Shown here: positions 8,825 to 17,502 of the stretch, one piece after another | Layout of the letters: each line of letters opens with the position of its first letter | How positions within the stretch are numbered: the first letter of the stretch is position 1 | NCBI GenBank assembly: GCA_964469175.1 | Contig: CAYXXY010000001.1 | Location: 62,001 to 126,000 of the forward strand | DNA: 64,000 nucleotides | Direction of reading: 5' to 3' | DNA from: Planktosalinus sp964469175 | GTDB taxonomy: Bacteria > Bacteroidota > Bacteroidia > Flavobacteriales > Flavobacteriaceae | Position numbers and translations under genes: made by a program | The notes under the pieces: model-generated | What the model saw: only the letters and a program-made list of their open reading frames with translations | Databases searched by the model: none | Told to the model about the DNA's origin: nothing

Positions 8825-9580
8825 ATGTCCAAAACAGCGATTGAAATATCAGGGTTGTATAAAAAATACAAAGATGCCGATTACTTTTCGGTAAACAACC
8901 TTTCAATAGCTATTGAGGAAGGCGAAATATTTGGGCTTCTCGGCCCAAACGGAGCCGGAAAAACAACACTCATCTCCATGCTGTGTGGGCTTTTAAAACC
9001 CACCTCTGGTAGTTTTACCATTTGCGGCCAATCATATAAAAAAAACAGCAACGAAATAAAAAAAATCATCGGGGTTGTTCCTCAGGAAATCGCGCTTTAC
9101 CCCACCTTGACGGCCAGGGAAAATTTAATGTATTTTGGGAGTATGTCCGGAATTTCAGGTAAAGACTTAAAGCTAAAAGTGGAAAGCGCGCTTGAAAAAC
9201 TCAGTTTATCAAAGTTTGCAGATAAAAAAATCATTACTTTTTCAGGCGGAATGAAACGCCGTGTGAACCTGTTGGCCGGCATTTTACACAACCCACAGGT
9301 TTTGTTTCTCGATGAGCCCACAGTGGGAGTTGATGTGCAATCAAAAAATGTGATTATAGATTATTTAAAAACCTTGAATCAGGAAGGAATGACCATTGTT
9401 TATACGTCACACCATCTTTTGGAAGCACAGGATTTGTGTACAAAAATTGCGATTATTGATCAGGGGAAAATATATGCACACAATACACCAAAAGAATTAA
9501 TCACCCATACCGAAGGCGCCAATAACCTGGAAGAGGTTTTTATCGCCATAACCGGAAAAGAATTAAGGGATGCTACATAA
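8825..9580 (+). CDS. ABC transporter ATP-binding protein
   Basis: A 251-aa nucleotide-binding subunit with Walker A GPNGAGKTT at residues 40-48, signature SGGMKRR at 140-146, Walker B FLDEP at 161-165 and the switch His in TSHHLLE near 198. It is of the drug/lipid exporter class (ABC-2 type). It overlaps the permease gene by 11 bp, so the two form one transporter. Probable role: moving pigment or a lipid precursor across the inner membrane. Confidence 0.95.
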   Translation: MSKTAIEISGLYKKYKDADYFSVNNLSIAIEEGEIFGLLGPNGAGKTTLISMLCGLLKPTSGSFTICGQSYKKNSNEIKKIIGVVPQEIALYPTLTARENLMYFGSMSGISGKDLKLKVESALEKLSLSKFADKKIITFSGGMKRRVNLLAGILHNPQVLFLDEPTVGVDVQSKNVIIDYLKTLNQEGMTIVYTSHHLLEAQDLCTKIAIIDQGKIYAHNTPKELITHTEGANNLEEVFIAITGKELRDAT

Positions 9581-10844
9581 ACTAAAAAGGTCTGTAATCA
9601 AGGAGATTCTCCTTCAAATGAGAGACCCCGGCGGGTTGATTATCTTGTTTGTCATGCCTTTGGTTTTAATCATAACCATCACTTTGATTCAGGACGGGAC
9701 TTTTCGTTCAGTTTCTGACACCTCTATTCCCATTTTGCTGATTGACAATGACAAGGGTTCTGTGTCCGAAACCGTTCAAACCCAAATTTCTGAAAGTGGC
9801 AATTTTGAAATGATAACGAGTTTAGGTGAAGAGCCTCTTACCGAAGAAAGGGCCGCTGAAGAAGTATTTAAAGGAAAGTACCAGCTTGCCATAGTTATTC
9901 CCGAAAACCTAAGCCGCGATCTAAAGCAAAAAGTAGATCAAAACGTGCTCACCATTTTAAGCAGTCTTGGTTTTGAAGACAACGGATTGGAACCCGAAGA
10001 AATCCAGCCCAAAGAAATCAAGCTTTACTTTGACCCCGCCACGCAGCAAGCTTTTAAAAACAGCGTGAAAAACGGGATTGAGAGAATGATTGCCACCATT
10101 GAAAACCAGTCCATTTATAAGGCTTTTGGGGAACAGTTGGGAGAAGATGTCGAGTCACATTTTGATCAGGAAAGTTTTATCGCTTTTCGCGAAATAACAC
10201 TCACGGGTGAGGAAAATATTATTCCAAACTCTGTCCAGCACAATGTACCTGCCTGGACGTTGTTTGCCATTTTCTTCATCGTGGTTCCGCTTTCAATCAA
10301 TATAGTTAAGGAAAAGCAACAAGGCACACTGGTGCGGTTGATTTCAAACCCGGTTCCTTATGCCGTTGTTCTCGCCGGAAAAACAATTACATACCTTATT
10401 ATTTGCCTGATACAGTTTTATTTGATGGTTGCTGTTGGCGTCTATTTGTTCCCTTATCTGGATCTTCCTTCACTTGAGGTTTCCGGGCATTTATTGTTGA
10501 TGACACTTGTGGCTCTTTTCTCCGGATTGGCAGCCATTGGATTTGGGGTTCTTTTGGGCACCGTTGCAAAAACCCCTGAGCAGTCAGCTCCTTTTGGAGC
10601 CACCTCAGTGGTGGTGCTTGCCGCAATGGGAGGTGTTTGGGTTCCGGTTTTTGCCATGCCAAATGTGATGCAGTATCTGGCTGTTGCCTCCCCAATGAAC
10701 TGGGGCCTGGAAGCATTCTATGATGTGCTGCTGCGAAAGGGTTCCCTCACTGACCTGCTCCCCGAATTAATTTTGTTACTTTTGTTTTTTATTGTAACCG
10801 TTTTATTTGCTATTGGCTATGACAAAAAACAAAGAGCCGTTTAA
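9570..10844 (+). CDS. ABC-2 type transporter permease
   Basis: The 424-aa membrane subunit has an N-terminal helix near residues 22-42 (LIILFVMPLVLIITITLI), a large periplasmic domain to about residue 230, then five or so transmembrane segments with an ABC-2 core (KEKQQGTLVRLISNPVP). The architecture is that of YhhJ/NatB-like exporters. It shares an operon and an 11-bp overlap with the ATPase gene. Substrate unknown; the context suggests pigment or intermediates. Confidence 0.92.
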   Translation: MLHKLKRSVIKEILLQMRDPGGLIILFVMPLVLIITITLIQDGTFRSVSDTSIPILLIDNDKGSVSETVQTQISESGNFEMITSLGEEPLTEERAAEEVFKGKYQLAIVIPENLSRDLKQKVDQNVLTILSSLGFEDNGLEPEEIQPKEIKLYFDPATQQAFKNSVKNGIERMIATIENQSIYKAFGEQLGEDVESHFDQESFIAFREITLTGEENIIPNSVQHNVPAWTLFAIFFIVVPLSINIVKEKQQGTLVRLISNPVPYAVVLAGKTITYLIICLIQFYLMVAVGVYLFPYLDLPSLEVSGHLLLMTLVALFSGLAAIGFGVLLGTVAKTPEQSAPFGATSVVVLAAMGGVWVPVFAMPNVMQYLAVASPMNWGLEAFYDVLLRKGSLTDLLPELILLLLFFIVTVLFAIGYDKKQRAV

Positions 10845-11265
10845 CGATTCAAATTCCTTAAGTTTTACTGAAAAAATCAGGGTGCGTTTCAATGAAACCG
10901 ACCCATTGGGAATCGTATGGCATGGCTATTACATTACCTATTTTGAAGAAGGCAGGGAAGCTTTTGGCAGGCATTTTGGGATTTCTTACCTCGAAATACA
11001 AAAACAAGGCTACACCACACCCATCGTTAAATCGGTTTGCGAACACAAACTTCCTTTAAGGTATGGTGAAGTGGCGACTATTGAAACCACATTTGTCAAC
11101 ACGTCGGCAGCAAAAATGATTTTTCACTATAAAATCTTAAATGAAAAGAATCAGGTAGTATGCACCGGTGAAACCATACAGGTTTTTTTAGACAGTGAAA
11201 ACAACCTGACCTTAAACAATCCGCCTTTTTATCAAGACTGGAAATTGAAACACAAGCTGGAATAA
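10819..11265 (+). CDS. acyl-CoA/acyl-ACP thioesterase, 4HBT/YbgC family
   Basis: A 148-aa hotdog thioesterase starting at an ATG inside the end of the permease gene (26-bp overlap); the TTG at 10807 is less likely. The motif NETDPLGIVWHGYYITYFEEGREAF has the Asp and the following GxxxHxxY block characteristic of 4-hydroxybenzoyl-CoA thioesterase/YbgC enzymes. It may release or proofread chains on ACP, like ApeK-type thioesterases of aryl-polyene loci. It ends on the A of the next ATG (TAATG). Confidence 0.88.
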   Translation: MTKNKEPFNDSNSLSFTEKIRVRFNETDPLGIVWHGYYITYFEEGREAFGRHFGISYLEIQKQGYTTPIVKSVCEHKLPLRYGEVATIETTFVNTSAAKMIFHYKILNEKNQVVCTGETIQVFLDSENNLTLNNPPFYQDWKLKHKLE

Positions 11266-12389
11266 TGGATGGGAATGAAGTGTATATCAATCAGTCTAAT
11301 TGTGTGACTCCGCTTGGGTTTGATGTAAAATCAAATTTTGAAGCCGTGATAAGCGGGAAAACCGGTATTCAAAAAAGTGAAGACTACCATCAGCCGGTGC
11401 ATATTTCAAAAACGGAGGATGAACTTTTAAACCAAAAATTTCTGGAAATCAGCAAAGAGTCACATTTTTCAAAACTTGAAAAAATGATGATACTTGCATT
11501 ACACCCATTGGTGCAACAAAATAGCATAGGCAAAAATACCCCGCTTTTTGTCTCTACAACAAAAGGCAATATTGAAGCCCTTAAAGCATCTGAAAAAGCC
11601 GATGCCTTACTTTCTAAACCGGCCCAAAATGTTGCTGATTTTTTTGGGTTTACCCAAAAACCCATTGTGATATCAAACGCCTGTGTTTCCGGCTTGCTTG
11701 CTGTTGCTGTGGCAAAACGAATGATTCAAGCAGGAGCTTATCAAAATGCTTTTATAGTTGCAGGTGATGTGGTTTCAGAATTTGTGCTTTCCGGTTTTCA
11801 TTCATTTCAGGCGGTGAGTGAATTGCCCTGTAAACCTTATGACGCCCACCGAAGTGGAATCACCCTAGGAGAAGCGGCAGCAGCGGTCTATATTTCTTCA
11901 GAAAAAATTAAAAACCAACAAAACATATTGATAAAAGGAGACGGCTCTGTGAATGATGCCAACCACATTTCAGGCCCCTCAAGAACAGGGGAAGGGCTTT
12001 ATAAAAGTATCGCTTCTGCAATGGAAGAAGCCGGCGTGAAACCCGCTGAGGTTGATTTTATTTCCGCTCACGGCACAGCGACACCTTACAATGACGAAAT
12101 GGAAGCTATCGCAATTAACCGGCTTGGATTGCAAAACATACCACTGCACAGCCTGAAAGGCTACTACGGACACACACTGGGTGCTTCCGGGCTTTTGGAA
12201 ACTGTTCTTGCCATTGAAAGCGCATTCCAAAACCGCTTGATTCCGTCAAAAGGGTTTGAAACCCTTGGAGTTACAAAGCCATTGAATGTGATTAGAAATG
12301 CTGAGGAAAAAGAGATACATCGTTTTTTGAAAACAGCTTCCGGTTTTGGAGGTTGTAATACGGCTGTTATATTTGAAAAAGTAAATTGA
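11265..12389 (+). CDS. beta-ketoacyl-ACP synthase, KAS II type
   Basis: A 374-aa ketosynthase with an intact triad: Cys140 (SNACVSG), His269 (SAHGTATP), His303 (YYGHTLGAS). It is shorter than typical FabF (about 410 aa) and more diverged in its N-terminus. It directly precedes a truncated ketosynthase-like gene and a second ACP, in the part of the cluster that resembles the KS/ACP/CLF core of aryl-polyene loci. Which chain (polyene or alkyl) it builds cannot be told from sequence. Confidence 0.9.
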   Translation: MDGNEVYINQSNCVTPLGFDVKSNFEAVISGKTGIQKSEDYHQPVHISKTEDELLNQKFLEISKESHFSKLEKMMILALHPLVQQNSIGKNTPLFVSTTKGNIEALKASEKADALLSKPAQNVADFFGFTQKPIVISNACVSGLLAVAVAKRMIQAGAYQNAFIVAGDVVSEFVLSGFHSFQAVSELPCKPYDAHRSGITLGEAAAAVYISSEKIKNQQNILIKGDGSVNDANHISGPSRTGEGLYKSIASAMEEAGVKPAEVDFISAHGTATPYNDEMEAIAINRLGLQNIPLHSLKGYYGHTLGASGLLETVLAIESAFQNRLIPSKGFETLGVTKPLNVIRNAEEKEIHRFLKTASGFGGCNTAVIFEKVN

Positions 12390-12390
12390 T

Positions 12391-13008
12391 TTGAATACTG
12401 AATATCACATATCAACTTTTGTTTCGATAAAGAAAAACTTCATTTTCCTTAACGGGGAAAAATGGTTTTCGGTTGACACGAAAATGTCTTTTTCAGAATT
12501 CAGCAAAAGCGTCTATAAACATTTGGGCATGGAGTATCCCAAATTTTATAAAATGGACCATTTGAGCAAGTTGGGAATACTGGCTGCTGAAACACTTTTC
12601 AATCACCAGGGCTTCTCACCCGAAAAAGAAGAAATCGCCCTCATTTTATCCAACAAAAGCTCCAGCCTGGATACCGATGTTAAACATCAAGAGTCAATTG
12701 CAACTGCTGATGAATTTTTCCCCAGCCCGGCGGTTTTTGTTTACACTTTGGCCAACATTTGTTTGGGTGAAATCAGCATAAAGTATAACTTACAAACTGA
12801 AAACGCTTTTTTTGTATTTGAACAAATGAATGCAGAATTTTTGAGTATTTATGCAAGTCAATTACTGCATTCTGGCAAAGCTAAAAAAGCACTTTGCGGC
12901 TGGGTTGAATATTATGATGAAAACTTTGAAGCATTTATATATTTGGTTGAAAAACAAGGTAAATTTGCACACAATACAGAAACAATAGAAAAACTTTACA
13001 AGCACTAA
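12391..13008 (+). CDS. truncated ketosynthase-like protein
   Basis: A 205-aa protein starting at TTG directly after the previous stop; the next in-frame Met is at residue 33, so TTG is preferred. The segments LILSNKSSSLDTD and FFPSPAVFVYTLANICLGEISI resemble the N-terminal half of ketosynthases. The protein ends before the region holding the two His residues, and no Cys sits at the nucleophile position (ENAFFVFEQMNAEF). It therefore cannot be a complete condensing enzyme. It may be a structural partner of a neighbouring ketosynthase. The intact frame and tight spacing argue against a decaying pseudogene. Confidence 0.75.
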   Translation: MNTEYHISTFVSIKKNFIFLNGEKWFSVDTKMSFSEFSKSVYKHLGMEYPKFYKMDHLSKLGILAAETLFNHQGFSPEKEEIALILSNKSSSLDTDVKHQESIATADEFFPSPAVFVYTLANICLGEISIKYNLQTENAFFVFEQMNAEFLSIYASQLLHSGKAKKALCGWVEYYDENFEAFIYLVEKQGKFAHNTETIEKLYKH

Positions 13009-13011
13009 ATT

Positions 13012-13269
13012 ATGGAAGATTTAAAACTGGAACTAAAAACAAAAATCATTGAAGCCTTAAACCTGGAAGATATTGAGTTAACCGACATCAACGACGACGA
13101 CCCGCTTTTTGGCGACGGATTGGGCTTAGACTCCATCGATGCTTTGGAACTCATTGTTCTGATGGATAAAGATTACGGCATCAAACTCACAGATCCCAAA
13201 GAAGGCAAAACCATCTTTCAGTCCATCAACACGATGGCGGCTTATATTTCAGAACATAGAACAAAATAA
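13012..13269 (+). CDS. acyl carrier protein (cluster ACP 2)
   Basis: An 85-aa acidic carrier protein with the phosphopantetheine site DGLGLDSIDALEL, Ser41. It lies 3 bp after the truncated ketosynthase and 2 bp before a KAS II, immediately upstream of the KS/CLF pair, so it is the likely carrier for the growing aryl-polyene chain. It differs clearly in sequence from ACP 1 (3158), which fits two carriers with separate partners. Confidence 0.93.
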   Translation: MEDLKLELKTKIIEALNLEDIELTDINDDDPLFGDGLGLDSIDALELIVLMDKDYGIKLTDPKEGKTIFQSINTMAAYISEHRTK

Positions 13270-13271
13270 GC

Positions 13272-14468
13272 ATGTCAAAAAAGGTAGCCATAACCGGGAT
13301 GGGAATTATTTCTTCCATTGGAAACAATGTGGAGGAAAATTACAGCGCTTTGATTCAGGGTAAAACCGGAATCACCCAAACCGATTATCTGGAAACCATT
13401 CACAAAGACACCCTGAAGTTTGGGGAAATAAAATTCAGCAATGCTGAACTTGAAAAAATACTTAACCTTTCACCCGATCATCGTTTTCCCAGAACCTCGT
13501 TGCTGGGAACGTTTGCTGCAAAACAAGCGGTTGAAAACGCAGGTATTCAAGAAGTCAATGAAGTGCCCACGGGTCTTATTTCCTCTACCAGCGTTGGCGG
13601 GATGGACAAAACCGAAAAATACTTCTATGAATATTTTGACAACGAAAGTGTCAGAAAATTTATCCTAAGCCATGATGCCGGGGAAACCTCACACCAAATC
13701 GCCGATTATCTGGGAATAAAAGGATTTGTGACGACCATCAGTACGGCTTGTTCATCTGCCGCAAACGCGATAATGCTTGGAGCAAGACTCATTCAATCCG
13801 GACAGCTGGAGCGCGTGATTGTTGGCGGTTCAGATGCCTTGTCCATATTTACCATAAACGGGTTCAACTCCCTGATGATATTAACCGATGGTGTAAACAC
13901 CCCTTTTGACCAAAATAGAAAAGGCCTGAACTTAGGAGAAGCTGCAGCATATCTTGTACTTGAATCAGACAGTCAGGTTAAAAAAGCAAATAAAAATGTG
14001 CTGGCATATCTTTCAGGATTTGGCAATGCCAACGATGCCTTTCATCAAACAGCCTCATCAGAAAACGGGGAAGGAGCCACACTTGCCATGCAAAAAGCAT
14101 TTGTTGTTTCAGGCTTAAAAACCGGGGATATAGATTATATCAATGCACACGGCACAGCAACCCCCAACAACGATTTGTCTGAAGGGCGTGCCATTCAAAA
14201 TGTATTTGGCAACACTGTTCCGGTTTTTAGTTCAACCAAGCCCTTTACCGGCCATACCCTGGCTGCAGCGGCATCAGTTGAAGCTGTTTACAGTATTTTG
14301 GCGTTGCAAAACAATGTGGTGTTTCCCAATATGAATTTTAAAACACCCATGCAGGAGTTTGGCCTTGTTCCGCAAACTGAATTACTCGAAAGAGAAATCA
14401 ACCACGTGCTGTCAAATTCATTCGGATTTGGCGGTAATTGTTCCACGCTCATATTTTCAAAAAGCTGA
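13272..14468 (+). CDS. beta-ketoacyl-ACP synthase, catalytic KS of a KS/CLF pair
   Basis: A 398-aa KAS II with an intact triad: Cys160 (STACSSA), His293 (NAHGTATP), His328 (PFTGHTLA). Its stop overlaps the start of the next gene, which encodes a ketosynthase-like protein lacking all three residues. That arrangement is the hallmark of type II polyketide KS/chain-length-factor heterodimers, as described for ApeO/ApeC in aryl-polyene synthesis. It probably performs the iterative elongation of the aryl polyene. Confidence 0.92.
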   Translation: MSKKVAITGMGIISSIGNNVEENYSALIQGKTGITQTDYLETIHKDTLKFGEIKFSNAELEKILNLSPDHRFPRTSLLGTFAAKQAVENAGIQEVNEVPTGLISSTSVGGMDKTEKYFYEYFDNESVRKFILSHDAGETSHQIADYLGIKGFVTTISTACSSAANAIMLGARLIQSGQLERVIVGGSDALSIFTINGFNSLMILTDGVNTPFDQNRKGLNLGEAAAYLVLESDSQVKKANKNVLAYLSGFGNANDAFHQTASSENGEGATLAMQKAFVVSGLKTGDIDYINAHGTATPNNDLSEGRAIQNVFGNTVPVFSSTKPFTGHTLAAAASVEAVYSILALQNNVVFPNMNFKTPMQEFGLVPQTELLEREINHVLSNSFGFGGNCSTLIFSKS

Positions 14469-15535
14469 TGGAAAAGTGTTATATCAACGGTATTGGATGT
14501 GTTTCTGCCCAAAAAACCTTTGGAGCGGGATTTCTGGATGAAGTGGAAATCAACACTACAGACAATGTCCTGTCGGCAGTGAATCCCGATTATAAAGCAT
14601 TTATATCACCCGGAGCGATTCGCAGAATGGCCAAAGGTGTAAAAATGGGCATTTCAGCGTCACAATTTGCATTGGATGATGCCGGCATTGCCATGCCGGA
14701 TGCAGTCATCACCGGAACCGGGATGGGCTGTATTCAGGACTCAGAAAAATTCCTGAAAGCCATCATCAACAACAAAGAAGAGTTTTTAACGCCCACTTCG
14801 TTTATTCAGTCCACCCACAATACTGTTGGTGCCCAAATAGCTTTGAATATGCAGTGCAAAGGCTACAATTTCACCTATGTGAATGGAGCCGTTTCACTGG
14901 AATCTGCTTTGCTGGATTCCAAAATGCAAATAGAAAGCGGCGAAGCAAAAACCATACTCGCCGGAGGCGTTGATGAAACCTCAGAACACACGATTTCGCT
15001 CTACAAACTTATCGATTTGATAAAAGACAGTACCGATGCGCCTTATGATGTGTTGAACCCCAAATCCAAAGGGGTTGTACTTGGAGAAGGTGCCGGTTTT
15101 TTTGTGCTGGAAAACAAAAAAACGGCCAATACTTATGCGGTTTTCGAAGACATTCAAATGCGAAACACACTTTCTGAAAGTGAAGTCAAACCGTTTATAA
15201 CAGATTTTTTAAACAGTAATCATCTTTCCTTGAGTGAAATTGACGCCATTGTTTTAGGAAACAACGGTGATTCCGGTTTTGATCACTATTACCGCGAGGC
15301 AACGTCCCTTTTTTCTGAAACACCACAACTCTATTACAAACATTTGAGCGGGGAGTTTTACACGGCATCAACTTTTGGGATATGGGCAGCAGTCCAGGTT
15401 TTAAAACAACAGCAAATACCAAAAGTGTTGCAAATTAACAAAATTACAAAACAGCAATACAAATCGGTTTTGCTTTATAACCAATATCGCGGTAAGGACC
15501 ACAGTCTAATATTACTGAAGCATGTGGACGTTTAA
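14468..15535 (+). CDS. chain-length-factor-like ketosynthase homologue
   Basis: A 355-aa ketosynthase-fold protein starting at the ATG in the TGATG overlap with the KS gene; a longer frame from 14438 is rejected. Aligned with its neighbour, the nucleophile Cys is Ala141 (YVNGAVSLESA), the first catalytic His region reads VLGNNGDSG, and the second GH reads SGEFYTAS. All three catalytic residues are thus lost, while glycine-rich ketosynthase features (LGEGAGFFVLE) remain. It most likely pairs with the preceding KS as a chain length factor. It overlaps the next gene by 14 bp. Confidence 0.88.
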   Translation: MEKCYINGIGCVSAQKTFGAGFLDEVEINTTDNVLSAVNPDYKAFISPGAIRRMAKGVKMGISASQFALDDAGIAMPDAVITGTGMGCIQDSEKFLKAIINNKEEFLTPTSFIQSTHNTVGAQIALNMQCKGYNFTYVNGAVSLESALLDSKMQIESGEAKTILAGGVDETSEHTISLYKLIDLIKDSTDAPYDVLNPKSKGVVLGEGAGFFVLENKKTANTYAVFEDIQMRNTLSESEVKPFITDFLNSNHLSLSEIDAIVLGNNGDSGFDHYYREATSLFSETPQLYYKHLSGEFYTASTFGIWAAVQVLKQQQIPKVLQINKITKQQYKSVLLYNQYRGKDHSLILLKHVDV

Positions 15536-16292
15536 AAACATATCGGCTTTAAGTGCGTTTTTGTTTATTGGATTTATGCTGGCTGCCCTTTTTTTTGACC
15601 TGAGTTTTGGATGGGCAATTTTAGTAGTTCTTTTCTGGCTGGGAAGCGTGATTTGGGGTTCTTTAACCATTCAATCCGGCTATTTTGTAAAAACATTTAA
15701 CAGTGGAAACAGCCAAAACCAAATCGCCCTGACATTTGATGACGGTCCGCATCCGGCAACACTGCAAGTATTGGAATTGCTTGAAAAACACAAAGCCAAA
15801 GCCACCTTTTTTTGTATTGGCAAACAAATAGAAAAACACCCCGAAATTTTTAAGAAAATACTCGAAAACGGTCACACGGTAGGCAATCATAGTTATTCCC
15901 ACTCCAATTATTTTGGGTTTTTTCCTTCCGAAAAAGTGAAAAATGAGTTAGACCTCACTGATGCTTTGATAACAAAGCATACCGGGAAAAAACCGCTTTT
16001 TTTCAGGCCGCCTTTTGGTGTGACCAACATCCACATAAAGCTTGCACTTAAAAAAACAAAACACTTTACCATTGGTTGGAACATCAGGTCATTGGATACC
16101 ACAATAAAGTCTAAGGAAGCTATTTTAAAACGTATTCTAAAACTGTTGAAACCCGGAAGTATCATTCTTTTGCATGACACTTCCCAAAGAACGGTCAATG
16201 TCTTGGAACAGTTATTGATTCATCTGGATCGTGAGAATTTTCAACCTGTTACGGTTGATCAACTTTTAAACATTCCTGCATATGAGATTTAA
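15522..16292 (+). CDS. polysaccharide deacetylase family protein (NodB domain)
   Basis: A 256-aa membrane-anchored protein with two hydrophobic segments in the first 50 residues, followed by a carbohydrate esterase 4/NodB domain. TFDDGP at residues 71-76 supplies Asp73/Asp74, HSYSH at 123-127 supplies the metal-binding His pair, and RPPFG lies near residue 166. The family removes acetyl groups from sugars using a divalent metal. Its place in a pigment operon, overlapping genes on both sides, suggests action on a cell-envelope acceptor or on an acylated intermediate; the substrate is unknown. Confidence 0.88.
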   Translation: MWTFKNISALSAFLFIGFMLAALFFDLSFGWAILVVLFWLGSVIWGSLTIQSGYFVKTFNSGNSQNQIALTFDDGPHPATLQVLELLEKHKAKATFFCIGKQIEKHPEIFKKILENGHTVGNHSYSHSNYFGFFPSEKVKNELDLTDALITKHTGKKPLFFRPPFGVTNIHIKLALKKTKHFTIGWNIRSLDTTIKSKEAILKRILKLLKPGSIILLHDTSQRTVNVLEQLLIHLDRENFQPVTVDQLLNIPAYEI

Positions 16293-16905
16293 ACTACTTA
16301 TTCTTTTTTTGATTCCGGTTTTTTCTTTCGCTCAAGGAGAACGGATGAGTGATAGTGAAGCACGTGAATTCAGGATTCAGGCAGAAAACAAAGCAAAAAC
16401 CATAAAGACACTCAGCACCGGTTTTGTTCAGCAAAAACACATGACTTTTTTGTCACTACCCATAGAGACTTCAGGGGAAATGCTGTTTCAGGCACCGGAC
16501 AAATTGCTTTGGAAATACACAAAACCCTATGTTTACAGTATAATTTTCAGCGATAGCAAAGTGCATATCAATAATGAAGGCAACAAAAGCACGATTGATG
16601 TGGGAAACAACAAAACCTTTGAAAAAATCAATCAGCTGATTGTAGGCAGTGTGAGCGGAGATCTTTTTGACGATGAAGCCTTTACAATCACCCTGTTTAA
16701 AAGCAAGGATTTCAATACCGCCGTGCTGGTTCCAAAAAGCTCAATAAACCAATACATCTCACAATTGGAGCTGTATTTTTCAAAATCTGACCATACAGTT
16801 TCTGAAGTTAAGTTGATAGAACCATCGGGGGATTATACTTACATTCGCTTTCAAAATAAAAAAACAAACATCAACCTTGATCCAAACACGTTTAAAAATA
16901 ATTAG
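16282..16905 (+). CDS. LolA-like outer-membrane lipoprotein carrier
   Basis: A 207-aa secreted protein with a signal peptide of about 18 residues (ending FSFAQG) and a LolA-type beta-sheet fold: LSTGFVQQKHMTFLSLPIETSGEMLFQAPDKL is the usual N-terminal block, with LLWKYTKPY following. LolA proteins carry lipidic cargo across the periplasm. Aryl-polyene loci also contain a LolA-like gene, so it probably ferries pigment or a lipid-linked precursor. It overlaps the deacetylase gene by 11 bp and the next lipoprotein gene by 29 bp. Confidence 0.85.
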   Translation: MRFKLLILFLIPVFSFAQGERMSDSEAREFRIQAENKAKTIKTLSTGFVQQKHMTFLSLPIETSGEMLFQAPDKLLWKYTKPYVYSIIFSDSKVHINNEGNKSTIDVGNNKTFEKINQLIVGSVSGDLFDDEAFTITLFKSKDFNTAVLVPKSSINQYISQLELYFSKSDHTVSEVKLIEPSGDYTYIRFQNKKTNINLDPNTFKNN

Positions 16906-17500
16906 CCTTTTGCTACTGGTTGTTTCCTGCAAGTCCTATTTGCCGCCCGATGTGGTGCTTTTAAAAAACAAGACGACAATAATAGAAAACACCTATTTCT
17001 CTGATATGGAGAAAGACTACATCTATCGCGCCAATATTGAGGCTTATGGCAATACATTTGGAGGCTTGTTTATCGTAAAAAAAACCAATGAAGACACACA
17101 TCGTGTGGTATTGACAACAGACTTCGGGTTTAAAATGCTTGATGTGGAAGTGACACAAAATGCATTTGAAGTTCATTTTATTGCCGAACTTTTGGACCGA
17201 AAAGCCTTTAGAAAAACCCTGGAAGAAGATTTTAAAATTTTATTAAAACCTTCATACAAGGTTTACGAAACCTATACAAGCGAACGTTTGAATGTTTTTA
17301 AAAGTAAATTCAAGAACCAAGATGTATTTATTTTTAAAGACCAAGAAAACAATAGTATTAAGGAAATCAAACTCATTTCAAAATCAAAAGTAAAAACGAG
17401 TTTTAGTTTTAATGGAGTAAACAGTACTTTAGCACAAAAAATAACAATCAATCACACCGATCTGGATCTAAAAATTAACCTAACCCAACGCCAAAAATAA
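16877..17500 (+). CDS. lipoprotein, possibly outer-membrane (pigment cluster)
   Basis: A 207-aa lipoprotein starting at TTG within the end of the LolA-like gene. A hydrophobic stretch (LKIISLLLLVVSC) ends in a lipobox with the lipid-bearing Cys near residue 18. The rest is beta-rich with no recognised motif. LolA-like plus a small lipoprotein is reminiscent of a LolA/LolB delivery pair, but homology to LolB cannot be shown by eye. The start is supported because the lipobox needs it. Confidence 0.72.
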   Translation: MIQTRLKIISLLLLVVSCKSYLPPDVVLLKNKTTIIENTYFSDMEKDYIYRANIEAYGNTFGGLFIVKKTNEDTHRVVLTTDFGFKMLDVEVTQNAFEVHFIAELLDRKAFRKTLEEDFKILLKPSYKVYETYTSERLNVFKSKFKNQDVFIFKDQENNSIKEIKLISKSKVKTSFSFNGVNSTLAQKITINHTDLDLKINLTQRQK

Positions 17501-17502
17501 AA

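Noticed and set aside
12391..13008. Frameshifted remnant of a full ketosynthase
   Set aside because: The downstream DNA encodes the ACP directly, with no remnant of a C-terminal KS half and tight operon spacing.
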